This document shows, piece by piece, positions 51,540-60,047 of a stretch of DNA of 64,000 nt (its first letter is position 1; every line of letters begins with the position of its first letter). Source of the DNA: Nocardioides sp. LHD-245 (GTDB lineage Bacteria; Actinomycetota; Actinomycetes; Propionibacteriales; Nocardioidaceae); the NCBI RefSeq assembly GCF_030929495.1, contig NZ_JAVFWN010000009.1:186001-250000 (forward strand), given 5' to 3'. The position numbers and the translations under genes were made by a program. The notes beneath the pieces are model-generated. The model worked only from the letters and a program-made list of their open reading frames with translations, made no database searches and was not told the origin of the DNA.

Positions 51540-53183
51540 TCAGGCACCCGTGAGCGCGGCACTCAGCGCGTGCATCCGCAGTGCCGTCTCGAGCCGGAAC
51601 CGATGGTCGACGTCGCGCATGTCGACCCCGAGCACCTCCTCGATCCGCGCGACCCGGTTGCGCACTGTGTTGTAGTGCACGTGCAGCGAGGCGGCCGTGT
51701 CGGGCAGGTGTCGGTCGTGGGCGAGATAGGTCCGCAGGGTCGGGACGAAGTCGGTCCCCCGCCGCTGGTCGAGGTCGAGCAGCGGGCCCAGCACGTCACG
51801 CACCATGGTCTCCAGCTGGGCCGCCGGCAGGCTGGCCATACCGAGGATGCCCAGCTCGTGGGCGGTGACCACGGAGCCGGCCGCCGAGCCGACCACCGAG
51901 CCGCGGATCGCCAGCTCGCAGGCGGCCCGCGCCTCGTCGTACGACGTCGAGAAGTCGAGGAGGTCGGCGCAGCTGCGGCCGAGCCCGACCGTCCAGCCGC
52001 GCCGGGAGCGGGCGATGAGGTCGGCGAGCTGGGCCCGCACCCGCGGCGCCGGCCGCCCGGTGGGCGGCAGTACCGCGACCGCGCGGCCGGCACGCTCGAG
52101 CGTGACCACCCCCGGGAAGACCGTCCGCAGCTGCGAGTCGAGGTCCGCGCGGCCCACGGGCTCGTGCTCCCGGCTGCCGGCGACGAGGACCTGGGCACCC
52201 GGGCCCAGGTCGATGCCCATCATCGAGACCCGGGCCCGGAACTCCTCGGGGTCCCCGATCCGGCCGCTGAGCAAGCCGTCGAAGAGCTCGCCGTTCAGCC
52301 GCTCCGCCGTCCGCTCCCGCTCCCCCGCCCGCAGCACCTGCAGCCGGAACAGGCTGATGCACAGGTCGACGAAGGCCTGGCGCTGCTCGTCGGGGTCGCG
52401 GGTGTCGATGACCACGACCGTGAGGCCGCCGCAGTCCGCCAGCTCGGTGCGCCGGATCACCCGCGCGTTGCCCTGGCGCAGGTCGCCGGCCGCGCGGACG
52501 AGCGTCCCGTCGCCCTGGCGCAGCTCGACCCGGCCGCCGATCTCGCGGGCGAGCAGGTCGAGCGAGCCGACCGGATCGGTGTGGGTGGCGAAGCCGTTGG
52601 CCAGGTCGGCGCAGGCGCGCTGCTCCCGGGTCGCGCGCTCGGCACGCCGCTCGGCGGCCTCGGCACGTTGCCCGCGACGCCCGTCGACGTCGAGCTGGTG
52701 GAGGCGCACGCCGAGGTCGTGAGCGATCTCCTCGAGCAGCTCGACCTCGGTGTCGGTCCACGGATAGGGGTGCCGGTGCGCGGCGTACAGGACGCCGAGC
52801 AGGGAGTCGGCCACGAGGAGCGGGACGATCAGGGTGGCCTGGATCCCCTCGTTGTCGATGAGGCGCTTGAGCAGGGGCACCCGCCGCGAGTCGTGGCGGT
52901 AGTCGCGGCTCATCTGGGGCCGGCGCTCGAGCGCGACCCGGCCGCCGATGCCCTCGCCGATCTTGAGCCGCCAGGCCGCCGCCATCTCGGTCGACGCGAC
53001 GCCGTGGTGCGCGCCCATCACCAGGTAGTCGCCCTCGACCAGCCCGGCCCACGACACCGGGCAGTCCAGGACGGCGGCCACGTGGTCGGCGGCCAGCTGC
53101 AGCGCCTGGGTGGGGTCCTTCGCGGCGAGCAGCCAGCGCAGGTACTGGGCGGAGGACGGCGGCGACAGCAGGTCCACGCTCAC
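51540..53183 (-). CDS. PucR/CdaR-family regulator with N-terminal GAF domain
   Basis: A 547-residue regulator. The start is the GTG at 53183, which has AGGAGG directly before it; the upstream ATGs contain that sequence inside the coding frame and are less likely. A GAF sensor (about 15-180) carries CPVSWAGLVEGDYLVMGAHHG and GEGIGGRVALERRPQMSRDY. A middle domain with a GGDEF-like or PucR_1 fold follows. The C-terminal HTH_30 reads DTAASLHVHYNTVRNRVARIEEVLGVDMRD. It lies upstream of the FAH/cyclase/Liv operon on the same strand and is likely its substrate-responsive activator. It is divergent from a TetR gene. Confidence 0.88.
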   Translation of the reverse strand: MSVDLLSPPSSAQYLRWLLAAKDPTQALQLAADHVAAVLDCPVSWAGLVEGDYLVMGAHHGVASTEMAAAWRLKIGEGIGGRVALERRPQMSRDYRHDSRRVPLLKRLIDNEGIQATLIVPLLVADSLLGVLYAAHRHPYPWTDTEVELLEEIAHDLGVRLHQLDVDGRRGQRAEAAERRAERATREQRACADLANGFATHTDPVGSLDLLAREIGGRVELRQGDGTLVRAAGDLRQGNARVIRRTELADCGGLTVVVIDTRDPDEQRQAFVDLCISLFRLQVLRAGERERTAERLNGELFDGLLSGRIGDPEEFRARVSMMGIDLGPGAQVLVAGSREHEPVGRADLDSQLRTVFPGVVTLERAGRAVAVLPPTGRPAPRVRAQLADLIARSRRGWTVGLGRSCADLLDFSTSYDEARAACELAIRGSVVGSAAGSVVTAHELGILGMASLPAAQLETMVRDVLGPLLDLDQRRGTDFVPTLRTYLAHDRHLPDTAASLHVHYNTVRNRVARIEEVLGVDMRDVDHRFRLETALRMHALSAALTGA

Positions 53184-53206
53184 GACGATTCCTCCTCGCA
53201 TCGGCA

Positions 53207-53218
53207 TACAAAGTTGTA
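53207..53218. promoter_or_regulatory. Palindrome between PucR-type and TetR genes
   Basis: TACAA-AG-TTGTA is a perfect palindrome with a 2-base centre, in the 96 bases between the divergent regulator starts (53183 and 53280). It is much AT-richer than its surroundings. Autoregulation by the TetR protein is the simplest reading. Confidence 0.6.
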
Positions 53219-53279
53219 CCCGAGTTCAACCTCTGGCAGTGTACGCAGCGGGAGCCGCACCTGTCACGAAAGGCATGCG

Positions 53280-53870
53280 ATGGCATCCGAGCCCGTCACC
53301 GCCCGCGCCCGCCGGGTCGGCCAGCGGCGCGACCGCGTCTTCGACGCCGCGATCGAGCTGTTCGTCGAGCAGGGGTACGACGCGACGACGATGGACGACA
53401 TCGCCGTGCGCGCCGACGTCGCGCGCACCTCCGTCTTCAACTACTTCGAGCGCAAGACCGCCTTCCTCGACGAGTGGTCGGCCAGGCGCCGGGCCCGCGC
53501 CTTCCACGCGACGCCCCGCGAGGCGGGCGGCTCGCTGCGCGACGAGCTGGCGTCGATCACCCGGGAGCTGGCCGCCATCAGCGACGCCTCCCGCGTCGCC
53601 ACGACGGCGATCATCGGCGCTGCGCTGCGCGAGCTCGACCTGCTGGACGACCATCCGCTCAGCCACGAGTTCCTCGCGGTCATCGGCCGGCACCGCGAGG
53701 ACCTGCGCGACGACGTCGACCCGGGCCTGGTGGGCCTCACCCTCGCGACGGGCTACTTCGCCGTGCTCCGCGCCTGGATCGGCGCGGGTCCCCCGCCCTT
53801 CGACCTGACGACCCGCCTGCTCGCGCTGCTCGACCTGCTCCTCGACGGCGCCAGCCGGCCCGCCTCCTGA
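53280..53870 (+). CDS. TetR-family transcriptional regulator
   Basis: A 196-residue repressor starting MASEPVTARARRVGQRRDRVFDAAIELF at 53280. The HTH is TTMDDIAVRADVARTSVFNYFERKTAFL (about 38-65), unlike the neighbouring KstR2-type protein. The C-terminal ligand domain (about 75-190) is helical with no special motif. It is divergent from the PucR-type regulator across a short palindrome and convergent with the KstR2-like gene; the 25-base gap to that gene holds no recognisable terminator. Its targets may be the PucR-type gene and hence the Liv operon. Confidence 0.9.
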   Translation: MASEPVTARARRVGQRRDRVFDAAIELFVEQGYDATTMDDIAVRADVARTSVFNYFERKTAFLDEWSARRRARAFHATPREAGGSLRDELASITRELAAISDASRVATTAIIGAALRELDLLDDHPLSHEFLAVIGRHREDLRDDVDPGLVGLTLATGYFAVLRAWIGAGPPPFDLTTRLLALLDLLLDGASRPAS

Positions 53871-53895
53871 CCGGCGAGGCTCGGCGCGGCGCGGC

Positions 53896-54531
53896 TCAGG
53901 AGGCGATCAGGCCGCCGTCGAGCATGGTGAGGTACTGGTCGGCGAGGGTGGCGTGCTGCAACCGGCCGCGCGGGTCGTACCAGCGCACCGTCGACCACAC
54001 GCCGTCGCGGATGAAGCGGTACGTCGTCGTCGGCTCGAGCTCGGAGCGGAAGTCGCCCGAGGCGATGCCCGCGCGGAGCACGTCGAGCCACACCTTCTCG
54101 ACCTCGCGACTGGCCTTGGTGACGAACGAGAACTCGGGCGTGCTGCCGAGGAAGTTCGCCTCGTTCTGATAGAGCGCGACCGCGTGCGGAGTGCGGTGGA
54201 TGGTCTCGAAGGAGCTGCGCACCAGGCCGTCGAGCGCAGCCCGGGGGCTGTCCGCCTCGTCCGCGATGGACCGGAACTGCCGGAGCAGGCTGCCCATGAA
54301 GTCCTGGAGGATCTCGGTCAGCATCTCGTCCTTGGACGCGAAGTGGTGGTAGAGGCTGCCGGACAGGATCCCCGCCTCGACGGCGATGTCGCGGACCGTG
54401 GTCTGCGTGTAGCCGCGGGAGGCGAACATCTCGGCGGCGATCGCGAGCAGCTGGGCGCGCCGGGCGGAGCCGGTGCCGGCACCGGCATTCTTCTTGCGGG
54501 CGGTGGCGGCGCCCCCCTTGGTGGTGGCCAT
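53896..54531 (-). CDS. kstR2: TetR-family regulator, KstR2-like
   Basis: A 211-residue repressor from the ATG at 54531 (MATTKGGAATARKKNAG). Its HTH, TTVRDIAVEAGILSGSLYHHF followed by ASKDEM, is almost identical in my recollection to mycobacterial KstR2, and YRFIRDGVWSTVRWYDPRGRL near the C-terminus matches the same protein. KstR2 represses genes for breakdown of the steroid C/D rings and is released by the HIP-CoA ligand. A perfect match to the KstR2 operator lies 38 bases upstream, shared with the divergent FadD3-like ligase gene. The Lys/Gly/Ala-rich N-terminus is longer than usual. Confidence 0.78.
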   Translation of the reverse strand: MATTKGGAATARKKNAGAGTGSARRAQLLAIAAEMFASRGYTQTTVRDIAVEAGILSGSLYHHFASKDEMLTEILQDFMGSLLRQFRSIADEADSPRAALDGLVRSSFETIHRTPHAVALYQNEANFLGSTPEFSFVTKASREVEKVWLDVLRAGIASGDFRSELEPTTTYRFIRDGVWSTVRWYDPRGRLQHATLADQYLTMLDGGLIAS

Positions 54532-54568
54532 GCCTCGATCCTCTCCCACGGTTGCGCCTACGATACCT

Positions 54569-54582
54569 AACAAGCACTTGGT
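54569..54582. promoter_or_regulatory. KstR2-type operator 1
   Basis: AACAAGCACTTGGT fits all fixed positions of the KstR2 consensus as I recall it (AnCAAGnnCTTGnT). It is placed in the 76 bases between the kstR2-like gene and the divergent fadD3-like gene, so it can govern both. Confidence 0.82.
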
Positions 54583-54607
54583 TAAGCGACGAGCGGAAGG
54601 GCCGCCG

Positions 54608-56206
54608 ATGACACCCACCACGATGCCCGCCCTGCTGGAGCGGGCAGCGGCGGCCCACGGGGACCACCCGGCCATCGTCGACGGAGACACCATCATCACC
54701 TACGCCGGGCTACGGGACCTCGTCGTGGCGGCGGCCCGCGGCTACCGGGCCCTCGGGGTCGAACCGGGTGACCGGGTGGCGATCTGGGCACCCAACCGGG
54801 CCGAGTACCTGGTGGCGCTGCTCGGCGCCCAGCAGCTCGGCGCGTCCGTCGTCCCCCTCAACACGCGCTACCGCGGTCATGAGGCCCGGGTCGTGCTGCA
54901 GCGATCGCGCGCGGCCGTGCTGGTCGTGTGCGACGGCTTCCTCGGCACCGACTACTCCGTGATGCTGGCCGAGGCGGGGAGCGACGGCCCGTCCGGCGCC
55001 GAGCCGGGACCGGTCGTGGCGGGGCTGCCGCACCTGCGCGCCGTCGTCGACATGAACGCCGCCGGCCGGCCCGGCACCGTCGCCTGGGCCGACTTCCTCG
55101 CGGCCGGCGAGCAGATCCCCGTGGCCGAGGTCGAGCGGCTGGCGGCCGACGTCACTCCCGACACGGTGGCCGACATCCTCTTCACCTCCGGCACGACCGG
55201 CCTGCCCAAGGGGGTGATGAGCGCGCACCGCCAGACGATCGGCACCGCCGAGGTCTGGGCGCGGGGGGCGAGCCTCGGCGAGCGCGACCGCTACGCGATC
55301 GTCAACCCGTTCTTCCACTCCTTCGGCTACAAGGCCGGCGCGATCGCGTGCCTGACCGCGGGGGCCACCATCCACCCGGTCCTCACCTTCGACGCCGAGG
55401 CACTGATGCAGCTGATCCAGGACGCCGCGATCACCGTGCTGCCGGGGGCGCCCACGATCTTCATCACCCTGATCAACCACCCGCGACGCGGCGAGTTCGA
55501 CCTGTCCTCCCTGCGCTTCTCCATCGCCGGGGCGGCCAGCGTCCCGGAGACCCTCTTCGAGCAGATGCAGGAGGTGCTCGGCTTCGACGAGGTCGCCCAG
55601 GCCTACGGCCTCACCGAGTGCGTCGTCGCCACCCGGTCGCGGCCCGGCGAGGACCCGCGCCACATCGCCGAGACGACCGGGCCCGGCGTCGACGGCATCG
55701 AGGTCCGCGTCGTCGACGAGGCGGGTGCCGACGTCGCCACCGGGGCCGACGGCGAGATCTGGCTGCGCGGCGCCAACGTGATGCTGGGCTACTTCGAGGA
55801 CCCCGAGGCGACGGCCGCGGCGATCGACCCCGACGGCTGGCTCCACACCGGCGACGTCGGCCGGCTCGACGAGCACGGCTGCCTCAAGATCACCGATCGG
55901 ATCAAGGACATGTTCATCGTCGGGGGGTTCAACGTCTACCCGGCCGAGGTCGAGAACACGCTGGCCGCGCACCCGGCGGTGATGGAGAGCGCCGTGGTCG
56001 GCGTACCGGACGAGCGGATGGGCGCGGTCGGCCGCGCCCATGTCGTCCTGCGACCCGGCGCGAGCGCCACGGCCGACGAGCTGGTCGGCTGGGTCCGCGA
56101 GCGGCTGGCCAATTTCAAGGTGCCGCGTGAGGTGGTCCTCGTGACCGAGCTGCCCCGCAACGCCAGTGGCAAGGTGCTCAAGACCGACCTGCGCGCCGAC
56201 GCCTGA
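54608..56206 (+). CDS. fadD3: Acyl-CoA ligase, FadD3-like (HIP-CoA ligase type)
   Basis: A 532-residue AMP-forming ligase starting MTPTTMPALLERAAAAHGDHP with GGAAGG upstream. The P-loop is FTSGTTGLPKGVMSAHRQT. INPFFHSFGYKAGAIACL, LPGAPTIFITLINHPRRGEFDLSSLRFSIAGAA-type text, AYGLTECVVATRSRPGEDP and DRIKDMFIVGGFNVYPAEVE follow mycobacterial FadD3 closely. The catalytic Lys is in NASGKVLKTDL. FadD3 attaches CoA to the propanoate side chain of the steroid C/D-ring fragment. Divergence from the kstR2-like gene across a KstR2-type operator supports this; a related alicyclic acid is the alternative. Confidence 0.78.
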   Translation: MTPTTMPALLERAAAAHGDHPAIVDGDTIITYAGLRDLVVAAARGYRALGVEPGDRVAIWAPNRAEYLVALLGAQQLGASVVPLNTRYRGHEARVVLQRSRAAVLVVCDGFLGTDYSVMLAEAGSDGPSGAEPGPVVAGLPHLRAVVDMNAAGRPGTVAWADFLAAGEQIPVAEVERLAADVTPDTVADILFTSGTTGLPKGVMSAHRQTIGTAEVWARGASLGERDRYAIVNPFFHSFGYKAGAIACLTAGATIHPVLTFDAEALMQLIQDAAITVLPGAPTIFITLINHPRRGEFDLSSLRFSIAGAASVPETLFEQMQEVLGFDEVAQAYGLTECVVATRSRPGEDPRHIAETTGPGVDGIEVRVVDEAGADVATGADGEIWLRGANVMLGYFEDPEATAAAIDPDGWLHTGDVGRLDEHGCLKITDRIKDMFIVGGFNVYPAEVENTLAAHPAVMESAVVGVPDERMGAVGRAHVVLRPGASATADELVGWVRERLANFKVPREVVLVTELPRNASGKVLKTDLRADA

Positions 56207-56226
56207 CGGTCGGCACCGCCGGCTCG

Positions 56227-56240
56227 ACCAAGCAAATGCT
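56227..56240 (+). promoter_or_regulatory. Degenerate KstR2-type operator 2 with leaderless promoter
   Basis: ACCAAGCAAATGCT keeps all but two fixed positions of the KstR2 consensus. It is directly followed by TAGGTT (56240-56245), a -10-like hexamer 7 bases before the GTG at 56253. Repression from here would cover the promoter of the thioesterase/SDR pair. Confidence 0.5.
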
Positions 56241-56252
56241 AGGTTGAGTTTC

Positions 56253-56735
56253 GTGGAGAGGGACACCCGTGTCGCGGACGGTGGGACCGGTCCGGCGCTG
56301 CACGCGACCACCCTCCGACTCGGGTACGCCGACACCGACCCGGCCGGGATCCTCTACTACGCCGCATGGTTCCCGTGGATGGAGCGCATGCAGAGCGAGT
56401 GGTTCTGGCTCAACGACCTGCGCCAGGACGAGCTGAAGCAGCGGCACGGCTTCTGGACGGTCACCGCGCACACCGCCTGCGACTACCTCGCGGCCGTCGG
56501 CCTGTTCGACGAGATCCGGCTCGAGCTGCGGCTCGGCACGGTCGGGCGACGCTCCTTCGAGATGCTCCACCGGATGGTGCGGACGAGCGACGACGAGGTC
56601 GTCGCCCGCGCCCGGATCCGGATCGTCACGGTCTCCCCCGAGCTCGGCTCGGTCGACCTGCCACCCCTGCTCCGCCGTCACCTGGACGCCTGGGCGCGCG
56701 GCGCCCGCTCGACTCTCCCGGAGGTCACCCCATGA
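56253..56735 (+). CDS. Hotdog-fold acyl-CoA thioesterase (4-hydroxybenzoyl-CoA type)
   Basis: A 160-residue thioesterase starting at the GTG at 56253, just after a leaderless-type -10 element. The signature YADTDPAGILYYAAWFPWMERMQSEWF (catalytic Asp, then the hotdog helix) matches the YbgC/4-hydroxybenzoyl-CoA family. It has normal length and no signal peptide. Its stop overlaps the start of the next SDR gene (ATGA). It may release an acid from CoA within the steroid-like pathway, or recycle CoA from dead-end esters. Confidence 0.87.
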   Translation: MERDTRVADGGTGPALHATTLRLGYADTDPAGILYYAAWFPWMERMQSEWFWLNDLRQDELKQRHGFWTVTAHTACDYLAAVGLFDEIRLELRLGTVGRRSFEMLHRMVRTSDDEVVARARIRIVTVSPELGSVDLPPLLRRHLDAWARGARSTLPEVTP

Positions 56736-57487
56736 CGAGTCCCGACGGCTACGGCCTCACCCTCATCACCGGCGCGAGCGGCGGCATCGGGCAGGCGGTC
56801 GCCCGCCGGCTGGCCGCCGACGGTGCGTCGCTCGTGCTGCTGCACCGGCGCACCGCGCCCGACGCCCTGGTCGCCGAGCTCGGCGACCGGGTGCGCGCCA
56901 GCGGGTCCTGCGATCTCGCGGACCCCGACGCGACCGCGGCGCTCGTGGGGTCACTGGTGGCCGAGCACGGCGACATACGCACCGTCGTGCACACCGCCGG
57001 ACCGCACGTGCCCATGGTCCATCTGTCGCGGGTCACGCCCCGGCAGTTCGCCGAGCAGGTCGACCAGGACGTCGTGGCCTTCTTCAACCTCGCCCACGCC
57101 GTCCTGCCGACCCTGCGGCGGACCCAGGGCTCCCTCACGGTCGTCACCACCGCCGCGACCCGGCGCTATCCCGTGCGCGACGGACTCTCCGCCGGACCGA
57201 AGGGAGCCGTCGAGGCACTGGCCCGTGGCCTGGCGGCCGAGGAGGGCCGGTTCGGCATCCGGGTCAACTGCGTGGGCCCCGGCATGCTGACCGACGGGAT
57301 GGCGGAGCGGCTGATCGGCTCCGGCGAGCTGGACGAGCAGGCCCTCGACGTCGCCCGCGGCAACATCCCGCTGCGCCGCTTCGGCACGGCGGTGGACATC
57401 GCCGAGGCGGTCGGCTTCCTCGCCAGCGACCGTGCCGGCTTCATCTCGGGACAGAAGCTGGACGTCGACGGCGGCTACGGGGTCTGA
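56732..57487 (+). CDS. SDR-family protein with altered active site
   Basis: A 251-residue short-chain dehydrogenase fold. Cofactor motif LITGASGGIGQAVARRL is intact, as are the NAG-equivalent VVHTAGPHV, IRVNCVGPGML and the C-terminal SGQKLDVDGGYGV. The catalytic region reads TTAATRRYPVRDGLSAGPKGAVEAL. The Lys is kept, but Ser stands where the YxxxK Tyr is expected and Thr replaces the catalytic Ser. It may be a non-classical enzyme or a binding protein. It is coupled to the thioesterase gene by 4 bases and ends before a long hairpin. Confidence 0.85.
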   Translation: MTSPDGYGLTLITGASGGIGQAVARRLAADGASLVLLHRRTAPDALVAELGDRVRASGSCDLADPDATAALVGSLVAEHGDIRTVVHTAGPHVPMVHLSRVTPRQFAEQVDQDVVAFFNLAHAVLPTLRRTQGSLTVVTTAATRRYPVRDGLSAGPKGAVEALARGLAAEEGRFGIRVNCVGPGMLTDGMAERLIGSGELDEQALDVARGNIPLRRFGTAVDIAEAVGFLASDRAGFISGQKLDVDGGYGV

Positions 57488-57499
57488 GCCCGGGCCTGC

Positions 57500-57568
57500 G
57501 CGCGGCGCAACTACCGAATTCGTCGTCCGGACCGCCTCGGCGGAGCAAAGAAGGTAGTTGCGTCGCGC
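57500..57568. terminator. Long hairpin between convergent genes
   Basis: GCGCGGCGCAACTACC (57500-57515) and GGTAGTTGCGTCGCGC (57553-57568) pair at 15 of 16 positions around a 37-base loop containing CGAATTCG. It lies in the 89-base gap between the SDR and the minus-strand monooxygenase genes and may end transcripts from both sides. Confidence 0.65.
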
Positions 57569-57576
57569 ACCAGGCC

Positions 57577-59250
57577 TCAGCAGACCGCCGGTGCCACCTC
57601 GCGCGCGGTGCGGAGCTCGAAGCTCGGGTAGCCCTCGTCGATCTCCTGCTGGAGCCGCCTCCGGTAGCGCGGCGCGCCGCCCAGGTAGACCATGACGCGC
57701 GGCTTGTCGTCCCGGTCGAGGTTGATGTTGTGCCCGTTGAACCACGACTTCGAGTGGGCGAGCAGCAACAGGCTGTTGATCTCCCGCACGTGCTCGACCC
57801 AGGCGATCTCGGCCTCGCGCCGGCCCTCGACCCGTACGACGTCGTTCGCCTCGATGTGGCGCACGGTCTCGGTCATCCAGTTGACGACGTCCTCGATGCC
57901 GCGGGGGAAGTTCGCCGTCGCCGATCCGGACTGGGGTCCGACCAGCATGAAGAGGTTGGGGAAGTTCGTGACCTGGACCCCGACACAGGTCTCGGGGCCG
58001 TCCTGCCACTGCTCCTTGAGCCGCACGCCGTCGACGCCTCGGAAGTCGATCTTGTCGAACGGTCCGGTGACCGCGTCGAAGCCGGTCGCGTAGACGATCA
58101 CGTCCAGCTCGAGGTCGCGCACGCCACCGTCGGCGAGGTCGAGGCGGATCCCGGTCTCGGTCACCTCTCGGATCGGGTGGGCCATCAGGTCAACCAGCTC
58201 GACGTTGTCCTGGTTGAAGACCTCGTAGAAGCCGGACTCGCCCGCGACCCGCTTGTTGCCGAAGCCGTGGTCCTTCGGGATGAGCAGCTCGGCGACCTCG
58301 GGGTCCTCGACCCGCTGACGGATGCGGTCCGCGACGAACTCGGAGAGCTCGCGGTTGGGCCCCGCCTCCATCATCGTGTCGCGGTAGTTGCCCATGTAGA
58401 GCGCCGCCCCGTGGCCGTTGTCGTAGAGGTCGTTCCAGTGGCGCAGCCGCTCCTCACGCGTGACATCCGTGGAGAGGACCCGGTCGGGGCGATGCACGAA
58501 GCCGGCCGGCGTCTCCTTGCACCACGCGAAGATCTCGTCGTACGACGCCCGGAGCCGGGCCATCTCCTCGGGCGTGATCGGCTCGTTGCCGAGCGGCGCG
58601 CACCAGTTGGCGTCACGCTGCAGCACCGTGAGCTGCTCGACCTTGTCGGCGATGTCGGTGATGACCTGCACGCCGCTGGCCCCGGTGCCGATCACGGCCA
58701 CCCGCTTGCCGGTGACGTCGAGGTCCTCGGGCCAGTCGAAGGTGTGGGTCTCCACGCCGCCGAAGGTGCCGAGCCCGGCGACCCGCGGATAGGTGGGCAC
58801 CGACAGCAGGCCCATCGCGCACAGCACGAAGCGGGCGCGCAGCTGCTCGCCGTCGGCCATGGTCACCAGCCAGTGCAGGCCGTCCTCGATCCACTCGGCG
58901 CGCTCGACACGGGTGTTGAGGCTGATGTGGGGGTGCAGGTCGAAGCGGTCCGCGACGTGCTCGAGGTAGGAGAGGGTCTCGGGCTGCGCGGCGAAGCGCT
59001 CCTTCCAGTCCCACTCGTCGAGGAGCTCCTGGGAGAAGGAGTACTGGTAGGTGTAGGACTCGGAGTCGAACCGGCACCCCGGGTAGCGGTTGTTGTACCA
59101 GGTCCCGCCGAGACCGGCGTTCGCATCGACGACCCGCACCGACACCCCGAGCTCGAGCAGCTGGTGCAGCTGGTAGAGCCCGCAGACGCCGGCGCCGATG
59201 ATCAGGTAGTCGAGACCAGGCGTCGGCTGCCGGTTGGTCTGGATGGTCAT
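57577..59250 (-). CDS. Baeyer-Villiger-type FAD monooxygenase
   Basis: A 557-residue flavin monooxygenase that inserts oxygen next to a ketone, giving an ester or lactone. The FAD motif is LIIGAGVCGLYQLHQL, followed by GLGGTWYNNRYPGCRFDSESYTYQYSF, the Baeyer-Villiger fingerprint FGGVETHTFDWP (FxGxxxHxxxW) and the NADP motif VIGTGASGVQ. GPQSGSATANFPRGIE is typical of cyclohexanone/steroid monooxygenases. GAGGAG precedes the ATG. A perfect KstR2-type operator overlaps its promoter region at 59271-59284. A cyclic ketone from steroid or terpene breakdown is likely. Confidence 0.9.
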   Translation of the reverse strand: MTIQTNRQPTPGLDYLIIGAGVCGLYQLHQLLELGVSVRVVDANAGLGGTWYNNRYPGCRFDSESYTYQYSFSQELLDEWDWKERFAAQPETLSYLEHVADRFDLHPHISLNTRVERAEWIEDGLHWLVTMADGEQLRARFVLCAMGLLSVPTYPRVAGLGTFGGVETHTFDWPEDLDVTGKRVAVIGTGASGVQVITDIADKVEQLTVLQRDANWCAPLGNEPITPEEMARLRASYDEIFAWCKETPAGFVHRPDRVLSTDVTREERLRHWNDLYDNGHGAALYMGNYRDTMMEAGPNRELSEFVADRIRQRVEDPEVAELLIPKDHGFGNKRVAGESGFYEVFNQDNVELVDLMAHPIREVTETGIRLDLADGGVRDLELDVIVYATGFDAVTGPFDKIDFRGVDGVRLKEQWQDGPETCVGVQVTNFPNLFMLVGPQSGSATANFPRGIEDVVNWMTETVRHIEANDVVRVEGRREAEIAWVEHVREINSLLLLAHSKSWFNGHNINLDRDDKPRVMVYLGGAPRYRRRLQQEIDEGYPSFELRTAREVAPAVC

Positions 59251-59270
59251 GGTCGGTTCTCCTCTATAGA

Positions 59271-59284
59271 ATCAAGCGCTTGCT
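59271..59284 (-). promoter_or_regulatory. KstR2-type operator 3
   Basis: ATCAAGCGCTTGCT fits the KstR2 consensus perfectly. It lies 20 bases upstream of the monooxygenase start on the minus strand, next to TATAGAG (a likely -10) and the GAGGAG ribosome-binding site. The position favours repression of the monooxygenase gene. Confidence 0.82.
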
Positions 59285-59345
59285 GCACATTACACGAAGG
59301 GCGGGGCCTCGGCGACCGTGGCGATCGCCGGATCGGCCCGGACGT

Positions 59346-59951
59346 TCAGGGCTGGCCGGGACGCAGCTCGACGAAGAGGGCCTCGGCCTCGGCACACACG
59401 ACGCCGCCGTCGCGGATCTCCCCGCGGACGTACTGCTTGCGCCCCTCCCTCCGGTCGCGCCAGACCCGGAAGTCGAGATCGCGGTCGAGCCGCACGACCG
59501 CACGGAAGTCCACATGGAGGTACGCCGTGCGGGCCGGCGGCCGGCCATCGCCGTTGATCACCCGGCCGAACAGCTCGTCGAACAGGAGGGGGACCGCTCC
59601 CCCGTGGGCGGCGCCGTTGCCGCCGAGGAAGAAGCCCCCGAAGCACGTCACGCCACTCAGCTCGACGTCGTCCGCCGCGGTCACGCGGTAGGCCGGCGTC
59701 ATCGCCTGGCCGTGGGACGCGACCCCGGGCCGCCGGCCGAAGAGCCGCTCGTGCTCGGCTCCGGCCGCCCGGTCGGCGAGGCGCTTCGTCCAGTCCCGGA
59801 GGCGCCCCGTCAGGTCGTCCGCCACGGTGGCGTCGGGCACCGCGGCGGCCAGCGCGTCGAGGAACCGCCGGGTCGCGCCGACCAGCTCCTCGTAGGTCGC
59901 GTCGTCCACGACGGTCGCCGCACACTCGCCCGGGGCAAGGGATTCCTTCAT
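59346..59951 (-). CDS. Hotdog-fold thioesterase (PaaI-like)
   Basis: A 201-residue thioesterase if started at the ATG at 59951 (MKESLAPGECAATVV), which has AGGTGA upstream; an ATG at 59993 (MSVGDGRG) is also in frame and nearer the operator. The hotdog core is GVTCFGGFFLGGNGAAHGGAVPLLFDELFGR (HGG plus catalytic Asp/Glu), then AYLHVDFRAVVRLDRDLDFRVW. The N-terminal ~80 residues form an extra helical region absent from small PaaI proteins. Divergent from an SDR gene across a KstR2-type operator, it probably acts on CoA esters in the same pathway. Confidence 0.83.
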   Translation of the reverse strand: MKESLAPGECAATVVDDATYEELVGATRRFLDALAAAVPDATVADDLTGRLRDWTKRLADRAAGAEHERLFGRRPGVASHGQAMTPAYRVTAADDVELSGVTCFGGFFLGGNGAAHGGAVPLLFDELFGRVINGDGRPPARTAYLHVDFRAVVRLDRDLDFRVWRDRREGRKQYVRGEIRDGGVVCAEAEALFVELRPGQP

Positions 59952-60003
59952 GTCGTCACCTGCTTCCGCACCTCTTCCGTCGCCGACCGACATCGGTTAA
60001 TGT

Positions 60004-60021
60004 ATCAAGCACTTGCTTGAT
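60004..60021. promoter_or_regulatory. KstR2-type operator 4 (18-bp palindrome)
   Basis: ATCAAGCA-CT-TGCTTGAT is a perfect palindrome, and ATCAAGCACTTGCT within it matches the KstR2 consensus. It sits between the divergent thioesterase (59951 or 59993) and SDR (60048) genes and can control both. It is the longest of the four KstR2-type sites. Confidence 0.85.
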
Positions 60022-60047
60022 TTTCTAGAGGTGTACCGGAGGAACCG

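Noticed and set aside
57516..57523. CGAATTCG in the loop of the 57500-57568 hairpin as a relative of the 51-bp repeat
   Set aside because: Only the short core is shared; the arms differ and the AACCCTTAGTTACAAG end is missing.
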